A stretch of 64,000 bases of DNA, taken from positions 1 through 64,000 of the forward strand of contig JBEVVY010000001.1 in the NCBI GenBank assembly GCA_040506895.1. The letters run 5' to 3'. This DNA is from Sedimenticola_A sp040506895 (lineage in GTDB: Bacteria > Pseudomonadota > Gammaproteobacteria > Chromatiales > Chromatiaceae). A program made the position numbers and the translations under genes. Under the pieces are notes generated by a model. It was not told where the DNA came from. It searched no databases and saw only the letters and a list, made by a program, of their open reading frames with translations. How positions within the stretch are numbered: position 1 is the stretch's first letter; the number at the start of each line of letters is the position of its first letter. Of this stretch, positions 42,701 through 51,992 are shown in pieces.

Positions 42701-45020
42701 CGGTATCTGCTCCTTGCAGTTCGTTGACGGGATTCTCCGCCGGGCTCTTGTCCAGTTTCATCAGCAGCGGTGGCAGAAAGAGAAAGTCCACCGCGAGTGC
42801 GATCATGATGGTCAGGGCGGTGAGCAGTCCCATGTCGGCGTTCACCTTGAAAGTGGATTGGGCCAGGACCATGAAACCGCACACCAGTACCAGTGTGGTG
42901 ATCCAGAGTGCCCTGCCGACACTGCCGAAGGCGTACTCGACCGCCTGTGCCGAACCGGCATCTCGGTGGCGCCTTGCATAGAGGTACTTGCTCAGGAAGT
43001 GGACCGTGTCATCCACCACGATACCCAGGGTCATGCCGGCCACAACGGAAAGCCCCAGGCCCACCTGGCCGTCGATCAGGAACCAGACACCGAAACCGAT
43101 AGCCGCCGGTGTGAGGTTTGGCAGCAGGCTGATCAGTCCCAGTTTCAGCGATCGCAGTGCAAATCCCAGTAGCAGTGAAATCAGTACCAGGGCCAGCCCG
43201 ACACCCCACAGCATGCTCTGGATATTGCGCTGACCTATATGGGCGAACATCAGGGAGGGGCTGGCGACATCGATCCTGTACTGGGGGGCATTTGCTGCGA
43301 ACCAGTTGAGGATACGCTGCTCCAGCTCGATCTGCTCGACACTGGTGAGGTTGTCGAAGGTGCCGATCACCCGGGTGGAGGATTTATCCACGTTGAGCTG
43401 GTTGTTGAGATCCAGGCCATAGGGCAGGGACATTTCATAAAGCAGCAGGTACTGGGCCGCCATCTCCTGGCTGTCGGGCAGGCGGTACCAGGCCGGGTCA
43501 TCTGCGTGCAGGTTGCGGTTGAGCCGCTTGATGGTGTCGGCCAGGGTGTTGACGTGGTTGGTCTCGGGCTGCGACCTGAGCCAGCTGCTGAAGTTCTCCA
43601 GCGCCGCCAGAAAGGTGGGGTCGTTGATACCGCTTGATACGCCACTGTCAATGGAGATCTCGATATTGGTCATGCCGGAGATGTTCTCCTGCATGAAATC
43701 GGTGGCCTGGCGGAAAGGTACCGACTCGTCGAAGTACTTCACGAAGTCGTCGTTGGTCGTGTTGAAGGGGACGAAGATCACCAGAATCGTCATTACCGCG
43801 GCTGTGGTAGGCAGCAGCAACCTGCGGTTGCGGATGACGAAGTGGGCCAGGCTCTTCATGCGGTCCGAGCGCTCCTCGTGTACCTGTTTGACGCGAAGAG
43901 GCAGCAGGGAGAGCATGGCCGGAAAGACGGTGATCGAGAAGACGAAGGCGAGCATCACGCCGGCGGCCACCATGTTGCCCAGGTCGCGGAATGGGGGTGA
44001 ATCCGAGAAGTTCATGCTCAGAAACCCGATGGCGGTGGTGGCGCTGGTCAGGAAGATGGGCTGGAAGTTGATCCTCAGACTGTCCAGGATCGCCTTGCGT
44101 TTCTCCACCCCGTGACGCATCTCGTAGAGCATGGTGGTCATTACGTGTACGCAGTCGGCCACCGCCAGGGTGAGAATCATCGTGGGGGCCGTGGCTGAAG
44201 GGCCGGTAAGATAGAACCCGGCCCAGCCCGCAAGCCCCATGGTCGAGAGGATGCTGAAGATAACCACCGTCACGGTGGAGATCGTTCCGGTGAACGTACG
44301 CAGCAGCAGGACCAGGGTTGCCAGCACCACGCCGAACATGATCGGTACCAGGGTCGCGTTGTCCTTCAGGGAGGATTCGGCGAAAGAGTTGTTCATCATC
44401 ACCATGCCCGAGAGCATGACCTTGAAATCCGGGTTCTGTTCCAGGAACGCCTGCATGATCTTGCGCACGCTGCCGGCGACCTCCGGGACCTCCTCCACGG
44501 GATTCACTCCCGGCAGCTGGATGGTGGCGTTCACCACGGTGACATGGCCCCGGGGCGAGACCAGCTTGTGCAGCAGCATGGGTTCAGAGGTGGCGACCCG
44601 TTTCACACGCTCCACGCCTGCAGCATCCAGGGCTAGCGGTTCCAGGGCCAGGTCCTCGACGATCAGGTCGTCACCCTCGGCATAGCTGTACTGGTAGTTG
44701 GTGATCGAGTCGACCCGGGTGGAGTAGGGGATCTGCCAGGCTGCCTCGGTGAGCTGGCGTACCGCCTCCAGGTGCCTGGGGGTGAATACGTTGCCGTCTT
44801 GCGGGGCGAGAACAAAGGCGACATTGTCGCTCTTGCTGTAGATCTTCTGCATCGCCTCGTAGGCTGTCAGCTGGGGATTCTCCTTGCCGAAGAAGACCCG
44901 GTAGTCGCTTTTGAATACTAGGTTCCGGGCGCCGGAGGCAGCGGCTATCACCAGGATCAGCGAAGCCAGTATCACCCACAGGGGGTGGTTGATGGCCAGG
45001 TTGAACAGACGCTCTTTCAT
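42675..45020 (-). CDS. RND/MMPL-family exporter
   Basis: 781 residues, the short RND type with two sterol-sensing-like halves: TM1 at the N-terminus (PLWVILASLILVIAAASG), a periplasmic domain, five TMs around residues 220-400 (MTTMLYEMRHGV and FLTSATTAIGFLSMNFSD between), a second periplasmic domain, and five C-terminal TMs (VVAGMTLGIVVDDTVHFLSKYL). This class exports lipids, hopanoids or sterol-like molecules. It lies in an operon with the LolA-like and barrel proteins and downstream of the TetR gene, with an AGGAGATC ribosome site. Confidence 0.9.
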   Translation of the reverse strand: MKERLFNLAINHPLWVILASLILVIAAASGARNLVFKSDYRVFFGKENPQLTAYEAMQKIYSKSDNVAFVLAPQDGNVFTPRHLEAVRQLTEAAWQIPYSTRVDSITNYQYSYAEGDDLIVEDLALEPLALDAAGVERVKRVATSEPMLLHKLVSPRGHVTVVNATIQLPGVNPVEEVPEVAGSVRKIMQAFLEQNPDFKVMLSGMVMMNNSFAESSLKDNATLVPIMFGVVLATLVLLLRTFTGTISTVTVVIFSILSTMGLAGWAGFYLTGPSATAPTMILTLAVADCVHVMTTMLYEMRHGVEKRKAILDSLRINFQPIFLTSATTAIGFLSMNFSDSPPFRDLGNMVAAGVMLAFVFSITVFPAMLSLLPLRVKQVHEERSDRMKSLAHFVIRNRRLLLPTTAAVMTILVIFVPFNTTNDDFVKYFDESVPFRQATDFMQENISGMTNIEISIDSGVSSGINDPTFLAALENFSSWLRSQPETNHVNTLADTIKRLNRNLHADDPAWYRLPDSQEMAAQYLLLYEMSLPYGLDLNNQLNVDKSSTRVIGTFDNLTSVEQIELEQRILNWFAANAPQYRIDVASPSLMFAHIGQRNIQSMLWGVGLALVLISLLLGFALRSLKLGLISLLPNLTPAAIGFGVWFLIDGQVGLGLSVVAGMTLGIVVDDTVHFLSKYLYARRHRDAGSAQAVEYAFGSVGRALWITTLVLVCGFMVLAQSTFKVNADMGLLTALTIMIALAVDFLFLPPLLMKLDKSPAENPVNELQGADTDEPVTENP

Positions 45021-45052
45021 TGGATCTCCTTTCTGGCTGTTCCCTGCCGGAA

Positions 45053-45850
45053 TTACCCAAACAGATCCCCGGTGGTGCCGACGGGCATCTTGGGGCGGGT
45101 GAAATCGAGGCTTATGCCGCGTTCGGATAGCTGTACCATCTCCTCGTTGAAGAGTTGGTCCGCGATGCGCTTGAGGGTATCGCTGTGGTCCTTGCTGCCA
45201 CCGAGGGGCTTCCAGCCCATGCCGTCGAGCAGTGTGTTGACGTTATTGAACAGTTCATGCTCCAGGTTCAGTCCCCGGCGGCATTCGCAGTCGTTGAACT
45301 CCACCGCCAGCAGGGCAATGGTGCCAAACCCGACCGCCCAGTTGGAGAAGGCCACCTGCTGCTTGGTCATGTGGGCGGGAAGCTTGAAGTCGCCACAGCT
45401 GATGGCGTCGTCCACGATCTTCACCACCGAGCCGAACAGCTCTCCCTCGACCGCACGGAAGGCCCCCCTGTTCTGTTCGGAGGTACGCTCGAACAGGGTG
45501 GGTGACATGGCGGAGATCACCAGTCTGAAGCGGTGTGGATGGAGCAGGGCATAGACCAGGTAGGCGAGGTGGATGGCCAGCCCCCGCTCGCGGGTGCTTC
45601 CCTGGTGGTCGGCTGCCCGCTGGAACAGCTCGGCCAGTATCTCCATGCCCTGGATACAGAGCCGGGTGAGGAGATCCTCCTTGCTGCTGAAGTGGCTGTA
45701 GACCGTACCCTTGGAGTAGGGCACCCGGGCCACCAGCTTGTCCATGTTGAGGCCGGCAGTCCCCTCGCTCTCTATCACTTCAAGGGCGGCGGACAACAGC
45801 TCCAGTTCCCTCGCTTCGAGGCTCTCTTTATCTACGATTCTTGGACACAT
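45053..45850 (-). CDS. TetR-family repressor of the RND operon
   Basis: 265 residues. The N-terminal helix-turn-helix is typical (LLSAALEVIESEGTAGLNMDKLVARVPYSKGTVYSHFSSKEDLL), followed by a large ligand-binding region with a CECRR motif of unknown meaning. ATG 45850 is used because the longer frame, to 45898, would run through a perfect palindromic operator. The gene is first in the operon, 32 bases before the RND gene, so autorepression together with control of the exporter is likely. The inducer is probably the exported molecule. Confidence 0.9.
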   Translation of the reverse strand: MCPRIVDKESLEARELELLSAALEVIESEGTAGLNMDKLVARVPYSKGTVYSHFSSKEDLLTRLCIQGMEILAELFQRAADHQGSTRERGLAIHLAYLVYALLHPHRFRLVISAMSPTLFERTSEQNRGAFRAVEGELFGSVVKIVDDAISCGDFKLPAHMTKQQVAFSNWAVGFGTIALLAVEFNDCECRRGLNLEHELFNNVNTLLDGMGWKPLGGSKDHSDTLKRIADQLFNEEMVQLSERGISLDFTRPKMPVGTTGDLFG

Positions 45851-45852
45851 GG

Positions 45853-45891
45853 TATTATCGACGATTCGTCGTTGACGGTTCGTCGATAATA
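45853..45891. promoter_or_regulatory. Palindromic operator upstream of the TetR gene
   Basis: A perfect 13-base palindrome (CGACGA-T-TCGTCG, 45859-45871) begins nine bases upstream of the TetR start. A wider inverted pair, TATTATCGACGA (45853-45864) and TCGTCGATAATA (45880-45891), encloses it. This is the layout expected for a TetR dimer or double-dimer site covering the start of the operon. Confidence 0.75.
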
Positions 45892-45912
45892 GTCCCAAGC
45901 TGATGGGGGATC

Positions 45913-45950
45913 AATACTTACAAGGTAAGTATTATTAAATATATTTAATA
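45913..45950. promoter_or_regulatory. Two adjacent AT-rich palindromes
   Basis: AATACTTAC-AAG-GTAAGTATT (45913-45933) is a perfect nine-base inverted repeat, and TATTAAATATATTTAATA (45933-45950) is a perfect 18-base palindrome that abuts it. They lie between the EAL gene and the TetR gene, which are on the same strand. They may be part of the TetR-operon promoter, a second operator, or transcription-end hairpins of the EAL gene. Confidence 0.5.
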
Positions 45951-46010
45951 TCAGTAAGTTATGGTTGTTTCTTAAAGTTAGAATTGGTAGCTCGTTATGG
46001 GCCGATCTCT

Positions 46011-47891
46011 CTAATCCCTGAGAAATCGCTCCGCAAACTCATCGGCTGGCATGGGCCTGGCGACGAGAAATCCCTGGGCCAGGGGGCAGCCCATGGTGTC
46101 GAGTCTCTGCAGCTGCTCCGCCTCTTCCACACCCTCGGCGATGATGCTGATACCCAGGCGTCGGGACATGTCGATCAGGGATAGCACGATGCCCGCACTG
46201 CGCTTGCAGTCGGCCATCTCCGCGATGAACATCTTGTCGATCTTGATGCCGTCCACGGGGAACTTGCTGAGGAAGGCGAGGGTGGAGTAGCCGGCACCGA
46301 AGTCGTCGAGCACGATTCTGAAACCGGCCTCGTGCAGGGCGTGGATATTCTTTATCGCCTGCTGCTTGTCATGGGAGATGGCCGTCTCCGTGATCTCCAG
46401 CTCGATATGGTCGGGGGTGATCCCCTCTTCCCTGAGAATGGTGGTGTAGGTCTCCACCAGCGAGGGATGATTCAGCTGTTGGGCCGAAACATTGACCGCC
46501 ACGGGTACGATCCTGTGATCCATCTGCTGCCAGGCGGTGATCTGGCGACACACGGCACGCAGTCCCCATTCGCCGATCTTGTGGGCCAGGCCGATATGCT
46601 CGGCCAGGGGAATGAATACACCGGGGCTGATAAGGCCACCGTCATCACCATGCATGCGCAGCAGGGCTTCCATGGCGCAGACATGGCCACTGGCGACATC
46701 CACCTGGGGCTGGTAGTGGAAAAAGAAGAGACCGTTTCTCAGGGAACGATGCAGTGCCTGTTCAAGGCCCAGCCCGATCACGTTGAGCTGCTGCATCTCC
46801 TCCGAGTAGTAGTCGTACCTGTCCCGCCCGGTCTGCTTGGCATGTTTCAGGGCGATGTCGGCCTGGCGGATCAGGCTGGTGACCCCTTCAGCGTCCTTGG
46901 GATAGAGGCTGATCCCGATACTGGCGGTGATGTAGATGGAGTTGCCTTCGAAAACGAAGCCCTCGGAGAGGTGTTTTCGCAGGTAGGGAATCACCTGCTC
47001 GAGCGCTTCGGGTTGCTCCATATGGGAGATGAAGATGGCGAACTCATCCCGCCCGGTGCGTGCGATGGAGATGCTGGGTTCCTCCACCCCCAGCCAGTCA
47101 TAGACCTGCCGCGTGTGCAGGGCATGTCGCAGCCTGCTGGCCACGTACTTCACGATACCGCTTCCGAGGCGGTCGCCAAAGTGCTGGTTCATGCGCCAGA
47201 AGCCATCCAGGTTGAGCAGCATGCATGCCGCCTGCTGGTGATCACCCATGCCCTGGCCCAGCAGGCGTGAAATCCTCGATATCCATTCGTCGCGGCTGAG
47301 CAGGCCTGTCAACCTGTCAAAGGGATAGCGGCTGTGGAACAGGCCGCTCTCCTGCTGTTTCTTCGTGCCGCCGGAGAACTGCAGGTCCGAGAACGCTTTG
47401 CCGGTGCGCTCCACCACGTACTGGAGGACCCTCATGATGCGGGTGTCAGGCCAGGAACAGCCGTGAAGCAGGAGCATTCCCCTCACTTCATCGCCCACGC
47501 TGATGGCTGCGAGCAGCGTGGCGGCATCGCTTGAGGTGGCCAGCAGGGGGCGGCGCACCCTCACTGCACGGGCGAAGATGCCATCTTCTATCAGGTCGTC
47601 GATAAGATCCTTAAGGTACGGGGTATCCATTCCCTGCCGGAAGTCGGCATTTTCTATCTCGAACGAGGCGTCTTCCTGGACCAGCAGCAGGGAGAAGATG
47701 GTGTAGGGTGTGATCAGCGAGACCTCTTCACGAAGAATGGCGATCAGTCTGCCGAGGCTATCTGCTCCCGCCAGCTTCCTGTCATACTCCAGCAGCGAGT
47801 CAAGCAGGCTGGCATAGCGCCTGTTCTGCTGTTCCAGGGCCTGGTTGCGTCTGTCGGAGTCCACACCTGTTACAGGGGCCTTCTGAACCAT
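46011..47891 (-). CDS. GAF-like, degenerate GGDEF - EAL phosphodiesterase
   Basis: 626 residues. An N-terminal GAF-like sensor (about 30-180), then a GGDEF domain whose motif reads GRDEF (the second Gly is lost), so synthesis is unlikely, and an EAL domain with intact EALLRM, LEITETAIS and DDFGAGYSTLAFLSKFP. It should degrade c-di-GMP, with the GGDEF domain perhaps binding GTP. It starts two bases after the HDOD gene, with AGGATAGAG as ribosome site, so the HDOD and EAL proteins are coexpressed. Confidence 0.93.
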   Translation of the reverse strand: MVQKAPVTGVDSDRRNQALEQQNRRYASLLDSLLEYDRKLAGADSLGRLIAILREEVSLITPYTIFSLLLVQEDASFEIENADFRQGMDTPYLKDLIDDLIEDGIFARAVRVRRPLLATSSDAATLLAAISVGDEVRGMLLLHGCSWPDTRIMRVLQYVVERTGKAFSDLQFSGGTKKQQESGLFHSRYPFDRLTGLLSRDEWISRISRLLGQGMGDHQQAACMLLNLDGFWRMNQHFGDRLGSGIVKYVASRLRHALHTRQVYDWLGVEEPSISIARTGRDEFAIFISHMEQPEALEQVIPYLRKHLSEGFVFEGNSIYITASIGISLYPKDAEGVTSLIRQADIALKHAKQTGRDRYDYYSEEMQQLNVIGLGLEQALHRSLRNGLFFFHYQPQVDVASGHVCAMEALLRMHGDDGGLISPGVFIPLAEHIGLAHKIGEWGLRAVCRQITAWQQMDHRIVPVAVNVSAQQLNHPSLVETYTTILREEGITPDHIELEITETAISHDKQQAIKNIHALHEAGFRIVLDDFGAGYSTLAFLSKFPVDGIKIDKMFIAEMADCKRSAGIVLSLIDMSRRLGISIIAEGVEEAEQLQRLDTMGCPLAQGFLVARPMPADEFAERFLRD

Positions 47892-47893
47892 CT

Positions 47894-48736
47894 CTATCCT
47901 TCAATGAATACAGCGATCACCTCGCTGATACGCTCTTCGGTCTGGGCGACGATATCGTCCAGGTCGGATACGCCAAGGCCCACCCGTTGCCAGGCCAGCT
48001 CATTGAGCTGGGGGACGAAGTGGTTTCCGCTGCTGCCCATACGCAGGGCATTGGCAATGAGATCGGCAACATGCACCACGCAGGCCTCCATATGTTCGCC
48101 GTTTTCCGCGCTCTCCATGTGGTGGCCGGATGCCGCCTTGCAGAGTGCCGGTGGCAGGTTCCAACGGTAGAGCAGGGCACCCCCGACTGCGCCGTGGCAG
48201 GTACCGAAGGCTTCCTGTTCGAGCTCTTTCAGGTACCTGTTGTTTTCCTGTTGTTGCTGTATCAGTTCGCTCATCTGGTGGGGATACTGCAGAAAGAGTA
48301 CCAGCCGTCCGATGTCGTGCAGCAGTCCGGCGACGTAGAAGCGCTCCACGTTCACCTCGTCGCGGTAGGTCGCAATGGCCCTGGCGGCGAGGCCGCAGGC
48401 GATACTGTGTTCCCAGAAGGAGCGCATCGAGACAGCCCCCACGGGCATGCCGTTGAAGGCGGAGAGAACCGCGGTGGCCAGGATCAGTTCACGTATCTCC
48501 TGGGTACCGATAACCGTTGCCGCGCGGCTGATGGTGTCTATCCTGGAGGGGAAGCCGTAATAAGCACTGTTGGCCAGTTTCAGCAGCCGGGCTGAGATCG
48601 CGGGGTCGGCCTGGATGGTGTCGGCCAGCTGTTCCAGCGAGAAGTTCGGGTCGGCGAGCACCTCGTCGACCCGGTAGAAGACGTCCGGTAGTGACGGGAG
48701 ATCGGTGATCTGCTCGATGATCTCGTCGGCTGTCAT
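47894..48736 (-). CDS. HDOD domain signalling protein
   Basis: 280 residues of HDOD fold: TDLPSLPDVFYRV, LANSAYYGFPSRIDTISRAATVIG, the retained VAGLLHDIGRLVLF and FGTCHGAVGG. HDOD proteins usually lack catalytic HD residues and act as scaffolds in signalling, motility or stress pathways. The ATG overlaps the stop of the preceding small protein (ATGA, 48733-48736), and the EAL gene follows after two bases, giving a three-gene unit. Confidence 0.93.
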   Translation of the reverse strand: MTADEIIEQITDLPSLPDVFYRVDEVLADPNFSLEQLADTIQADPAISARLLKLANSAYYGFPSRIDTISRAATVIGTQEIRELILATAVLSAFNGMPVGAVSMRSFWEHSIACGLAARAIATYRDEVNVERFYVAGLLHDIGRLVLFLQYPHQMSELIQQQQENNRYLKELEQEAFGTCHGAVGGALLYRWNLPPALCKAASGHHMESAENGEHMEACVVHVADLIANALRMGSSGNHFVPQLNELAWQRVGLGVSDLDDIVAQTEERISEVIAVFIEG

Positions 48737-49095
48737 GGAGGTGTTCTCCCGACGCGGCTCAGGGCATGTGCCAGGCAGAGATCGTAGAGCTCCTGGATCG
48801 CCGGGTGTTGCCGGTTGGTCAGGCCGAAGCGCTGGTCCAGCATCTGGCGCAACTCCTCCTGGAAAGCGCTGTTGCCACCGCCTCCGGAGGATTCCTGAAG
48901 CGGGACCTGGGGAGAGGTTACCGACACGCGGTCTATACCCCAGGATTTCAAAGTGCGGATATGTTTCTGTTCGACCTCGGTGCCCTTGGCGATAAGGGTC
49001 CGTCCCTGCCCGTCGACCACGTCCTGGGCAAAAGTCATTCCTACATCGAGGGCGGAAATTTCAGTCTTTTCCATGGGCTGTTGTTGTTGCTTCAC
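48733..49095 (-). CDS. Small protein with DUF3391-like segment, partner of HDOD/EAL
   Basis: 120 residues. The first part (ISALDVGMTFAQDVVDGQGRTLIAKGTEVEQKHIRTLKSWGIDRVSV) resembles the N-terminal segment that precedes HD-GYP domains and is also seen in small proteins next to HDOD genes. The rest is a Gly-rich linker and a helical tail. No catalytic motif. The start is a GTG at 49095 after AAAGGAAC; ATG 49074 lacks a ribosome site. It is first in the operon. Confidence 0.8.
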   Translation of the reverse strand: MKQQQQPMEKTEISALDVGMTFAQDVVDGQGRTLIAKGTEVEQKHIRTLKSWGIDRVSVTSPQVPLQESSGGGGNSAFQEELRQMLDQRFGLTNRQHPAIQELYDLCLAHALSRVGRTPP

Positions 49096-49251
49096 CGTTC
49101 CTTTGCAAGCTTGTTATTGTCAACGCCTTCCTGTTCTTCCACTCGATCGAATGGAACGCTCCTTATCCATATTAGTGTGGTCGAAAATATTGATTCTGCA
49201 AGTGCGAAGGTGCTTTTTTACAGCCCTGTTGCAGGGTGGAAATGACGCGGA

Positions 49252-51564
49252 TCAGAAGAGTGTCATCTGGTCTTCCGTGATCTCTTCGAAGCGCTCTGCC
49301 AGGAAATGGAGAATGCCGTCTGCCACCGGCGCCAGCTGCCGGTCGATATAGTGCTGGTAGTCGATGGATGTGCTCTGCATGGCGAGGGGTTCCGGTCCGT
49401 TGAGCGTGATCAGGTAACTGATCCAGCGTACCTGCCGGCCGAGCTTTTTCGCTGCCTGGACATGGGGCGGTATGTTGCGCTGGTACTGTTCGATCGGGCG
49501 GCGCAGGCGTTTTTTGTAGATCAGCTGGTGATCCAGTTCACCGCTCTTCAGGCGCTGCACGGTCTCCTGGATATACTCCCTGTAGGGCTCGTTGAAGAAG
49601 ATGCGCCGGTAGAGTTCCCGCTGAAAATCCCGGGCCAGTGGCGTCCAGTCACTGCGCACGCTCTCCAGTCCCTTGAAAACCAGGTCGAACTCACCCTCCC
49701 TGTTACGGATATAACCCGCGTAGCGCTTCTTGCTGCCGGTATCGGTACCGCGGATGGTGGGCATGACGAAACGGATGAAATGGGTTTCGAATTCGATCTC
49801 CAGGAAGGACTCCAGTCGGAACTCCTGGGCCAGGGTCTCCTGCCACCAGAGGTTGAGTCCCTGCGCCAGCTCTGTTCCTGTCTGCTGCGCACGCGTCTCG
49901 TCATAACCCGGACCCAGCAGTACGAATACCGAATCGGTGTCGCCGTATATCACCCGGTAGCCCCGCGCTTCCAGCCACTCCTTGCTGCGCTGGATGATCT
50001 GGTGTCCCCGCCGCGTGATACTGCTGGCCAGCCGGGGATCATAGAACCGGCAACCACCGGAACCGAGTACCCCGTAAAAGCTGTTCATGATGATCTTGAT
50101 CGCCTGGGAGAGAGAGGCGCTCTTCGCCTGCTTGGCATGGTCGCGCAGTTTCCACAGGCCGGTGATGATCTCGGGCAGTATGCTTTCGCTGCGTGAGAAG
50201 CTGGCCTCGAGAAAACCGGGCACCGGATCGTCCCCCGGCCTGGCCATGCCCAGCGGGTCGATGCGGAAGGTCCGTATGATGCTCGGATAGAGGCTCTTGA
50301 AGTCCAACACCAGTACGTTCTCGTAGAGGCCCGGCAGGGAGTCCATCACGTAGCCACCCGGACTCGATACGGTATGCTTCTGGGAGCCGATGTCGAAGGC
50401 CACGGCCCCGGCACGGTGCAGCCTGGGCAGGTAGAGGTTGTCGAAGGCGGCCACCGAGCCACCCTGCCTGCCCAGGGAGAGACCGGTCATCACAGAGCGC
50501 TGGATCACGAAATTCAGCAGATCGGTCTTGTCGAAGATCGCCTCCACCAGGCGGCAATCCTCCAGGTTGTAGGCGGCCAGGGCCGGCCTGTCCTCGCGGA
50601 ACAGGCGGCGGATCTCCTCGATCTTCTCCTCTGTCGACTCGATCAGCTTGTTGCGACCCAGCAGTTCCTGGGCGACATGACCGAGGGAGAAGCTCTCGAA
50701 GGACCAGAAAGCGGCCCGCAGATTGTCGATGCCGTCCAGGGCGACCCGTCCGGGGATACTGGCGATACGGGGTTGTCCCGCCTGCTGGGGCTGCAGAATA
50801 CGCGCACTTTCACCTCCGCGTCCCAGGTTGTAGGCAAGGTTGTGGTGCCGGCAGCGACGTTCCAGGTAATCGAGGTCGAAGTTGATCAGGTTCCAGCCGA
50901 GGATCAGGTCAGGGTCGAGCCGGGCAAGGCGCCCCATGAAACCGCGCAGGAGCGCCTTTTCATCCCTGAACCAGGCGATGGGCAGTTCCGTGGGCCACTC
51001 TTCCTCATCGCCCTGCATCAGAATCTCCTCGTGTCCACCGCCGCAGAAGGCGATGGAGAGGACCTCGCCGGCAATACCGTCGGTCTCTATGTCGAGGCTC
51101 AGATAGGAGAGGGTGGGCTCGTACTCGGCGGGCTTTATCCTGGGATTGAGCAGTTCGAGATATCCGTTGCGTTTCCGTGCCTCACCCTGGATATGCAGTG
51201 GGGCAGTGACAAAGCGCTCCATCAGGAAACGGTCGCTGGCCTTGATGTCCGACTCGTAGAGCAGAACACCCTGGTCATCCGCCAGGCCGGCGAAACGTGA
51301 CAGCTCCCGTTGCTGGTTGAAATAGAGCGCGTCGACCCGCTTGCCGTTGAGGGCGTTCAGTTCGAGGGGTCTGCGCAGCAGTTTCGCCTGCGAGAGCGGG
51401 CCCTTGCCCAGGTCGGTATCGTGGTCGATGAAACAGACTGCCTGCTGATCCCGGAAAACCAGGCGCAGCGGTCCCTCCGCCGATGCGGCCCAGTAGACCA
51501 GCTCGAGCCCGTTGGCCGTGTCTCGCCAGTGACGGGTGAGGAGAAAGCCTGTGTACTTCTGCAT
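49252..51564 (-). CDS. polB: DNA polymerase II (family B)
   Basis: 770 residues, close to E. coli PolB (783). The exonuclease motif LSLDIETDG and the second-exonuclease aspartates are present, and the polymerase motifs DFKSLYPSIIRTF and YGDTDSVF are intact. PolB acts in translesion synthesis and replication restart and is induced by the SOS response in E. coli. I see no clear LexA box in the 78 bases upstream. It lies downstream of the CDGSH gene, from which it is separated by a terminator. Confidence 0.95.
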   Translation of the reverse strand: MQKYTGFLLTRHWRDTANGLELVYWAASAEGPLRLVFRDQQAVCFIDHDTDLGKGPLSQAKLLRRPLELNALNGKRVDALYFNQQRELSRFAGLADDQGVLLYESDIKASDRFLMERFVTAPLHIQGEARKRNGYLELLNPRIKPAEYEPTLSYLSLDIETDGIAGEVLSIAFCGGGHEEILMQGDEEEWPTELPIAWFRDEKALLRGFMGRLARLDPDLILGWNLINFDLDYLERRCRHHNLAYNLGRGGESARILQPQQAGQPRIASIPGRVALDGIDNLRAAFWSFESFSLGHVAQELLGRNKLIESTEEKIEEIRRLFREDRPALAAYNLEDCRLVEAIFDKTDLLNFVIQRSVMTGLSLGRQGGSVAAFDNLYLPRLHRAGAVAFDIGSQKHTVSSPGGYVMDSLPGLYENVLVLDFKSLYPSIIRTFRIDPLGMARPGDDPVPGFLEASFSRSESILPEIITGLWKLRDHAKQAKSASLSQAIKIIMNSFYGVLGSGGCRFYDPRLASSITRRGHQIIQRSKEWLEARGYRVIYGDTDSVFVLLGPGYDETRAQQTGTELAQGLNLWWQETLAQEFRLESFLEIEFETHFIRFVMPTIRGTDTGSKKRYAGYIRNREGEFDLVFKGLESVRSDWTPLARDFQRELYRRIFFNEPYREYIQETVQRLKSGELDHQLIYKKRLRRPIEQYQRNIPPHVQAAKKLGRQVRWISYLITLNGPEPLAMQSTSIDYQHYIDRQLAPVADGILHFLAERFEEITEDQMTLF

Positions 51565-51585
51565 CTCTTGGCTTCGTGAGGGTTC

Positions 51586-51613
51586 AAAAAGAAGACCCGG
51601 CAGCAGCCGGGTC
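51586..51613 (-). terminator. Rho-independent terminator of the CDGSH gene
   Basis: On the minus strand an eight-base perfect stem (GACCCGGC with GCCGGGTC) with a four-base loop is followed by TTCTTTTT. It lies between the CDGSH gene and polB. Confidence 0.8.
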
Positions 51614-51642
51614 TGAGTAGAGATCTGGTCAGGATTGCCGGC

Positions 51643-51888
51643 TCACAGGTCGTTGTGGCTGCCGTCACAGTAGGGTTTGTTCTTGGTCCTCTTGCAGCCA
51701 CAGAGATAGACCGTGCCGGTCTTCCCGGCCACGAAGGCCACCGGGGTGCAGCCCTCCACCTCGTGGTGACTGCCATCACAGAACGGCTGCTTATTGCTGC
51801 GGCCGCAGGAACACCAGTAGTAGTCTTTGCCTTTCTCTACCTCAGCCGCGTAAGGCGTCTTCTGGGCAATTACGGGATCCTCACTCAT
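51643..51888 (-). CDS. Double CDGSH iron-sulfur protein
   Basis: 81 residues with two CDGSH modules, each holding three Cys and one His for a [2Fe-2S] cluster: CSCGRSNKQPFCDGSH and CGCKRTKNKPYCDGSH. Such small proteins are thought to act in redox or iron-sulfur handling. The ATG 51888 has only a weak ribosome site. A clear terminator follows, so it is monocistronic. Confidence 0.93.
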   Translation of the reverse strand: MSEDPVIAQKTPYAAEVEKGKDYYWCSCGRSNKQPFCDGSHHEVEGCTPVAFVAGKTGTVYLCGCKRTKNKPYCDGSHNDL

Positions 51889-51992
51889 AAGAAATACTCT
51901 CTCGTGTGTTAATTTTATTTATAGGTGCTATATATTAGGCCATTCTGATTTATTAGCCACCTTTTTTTTGGTTGCCCTCCCGTTTGACGGAA

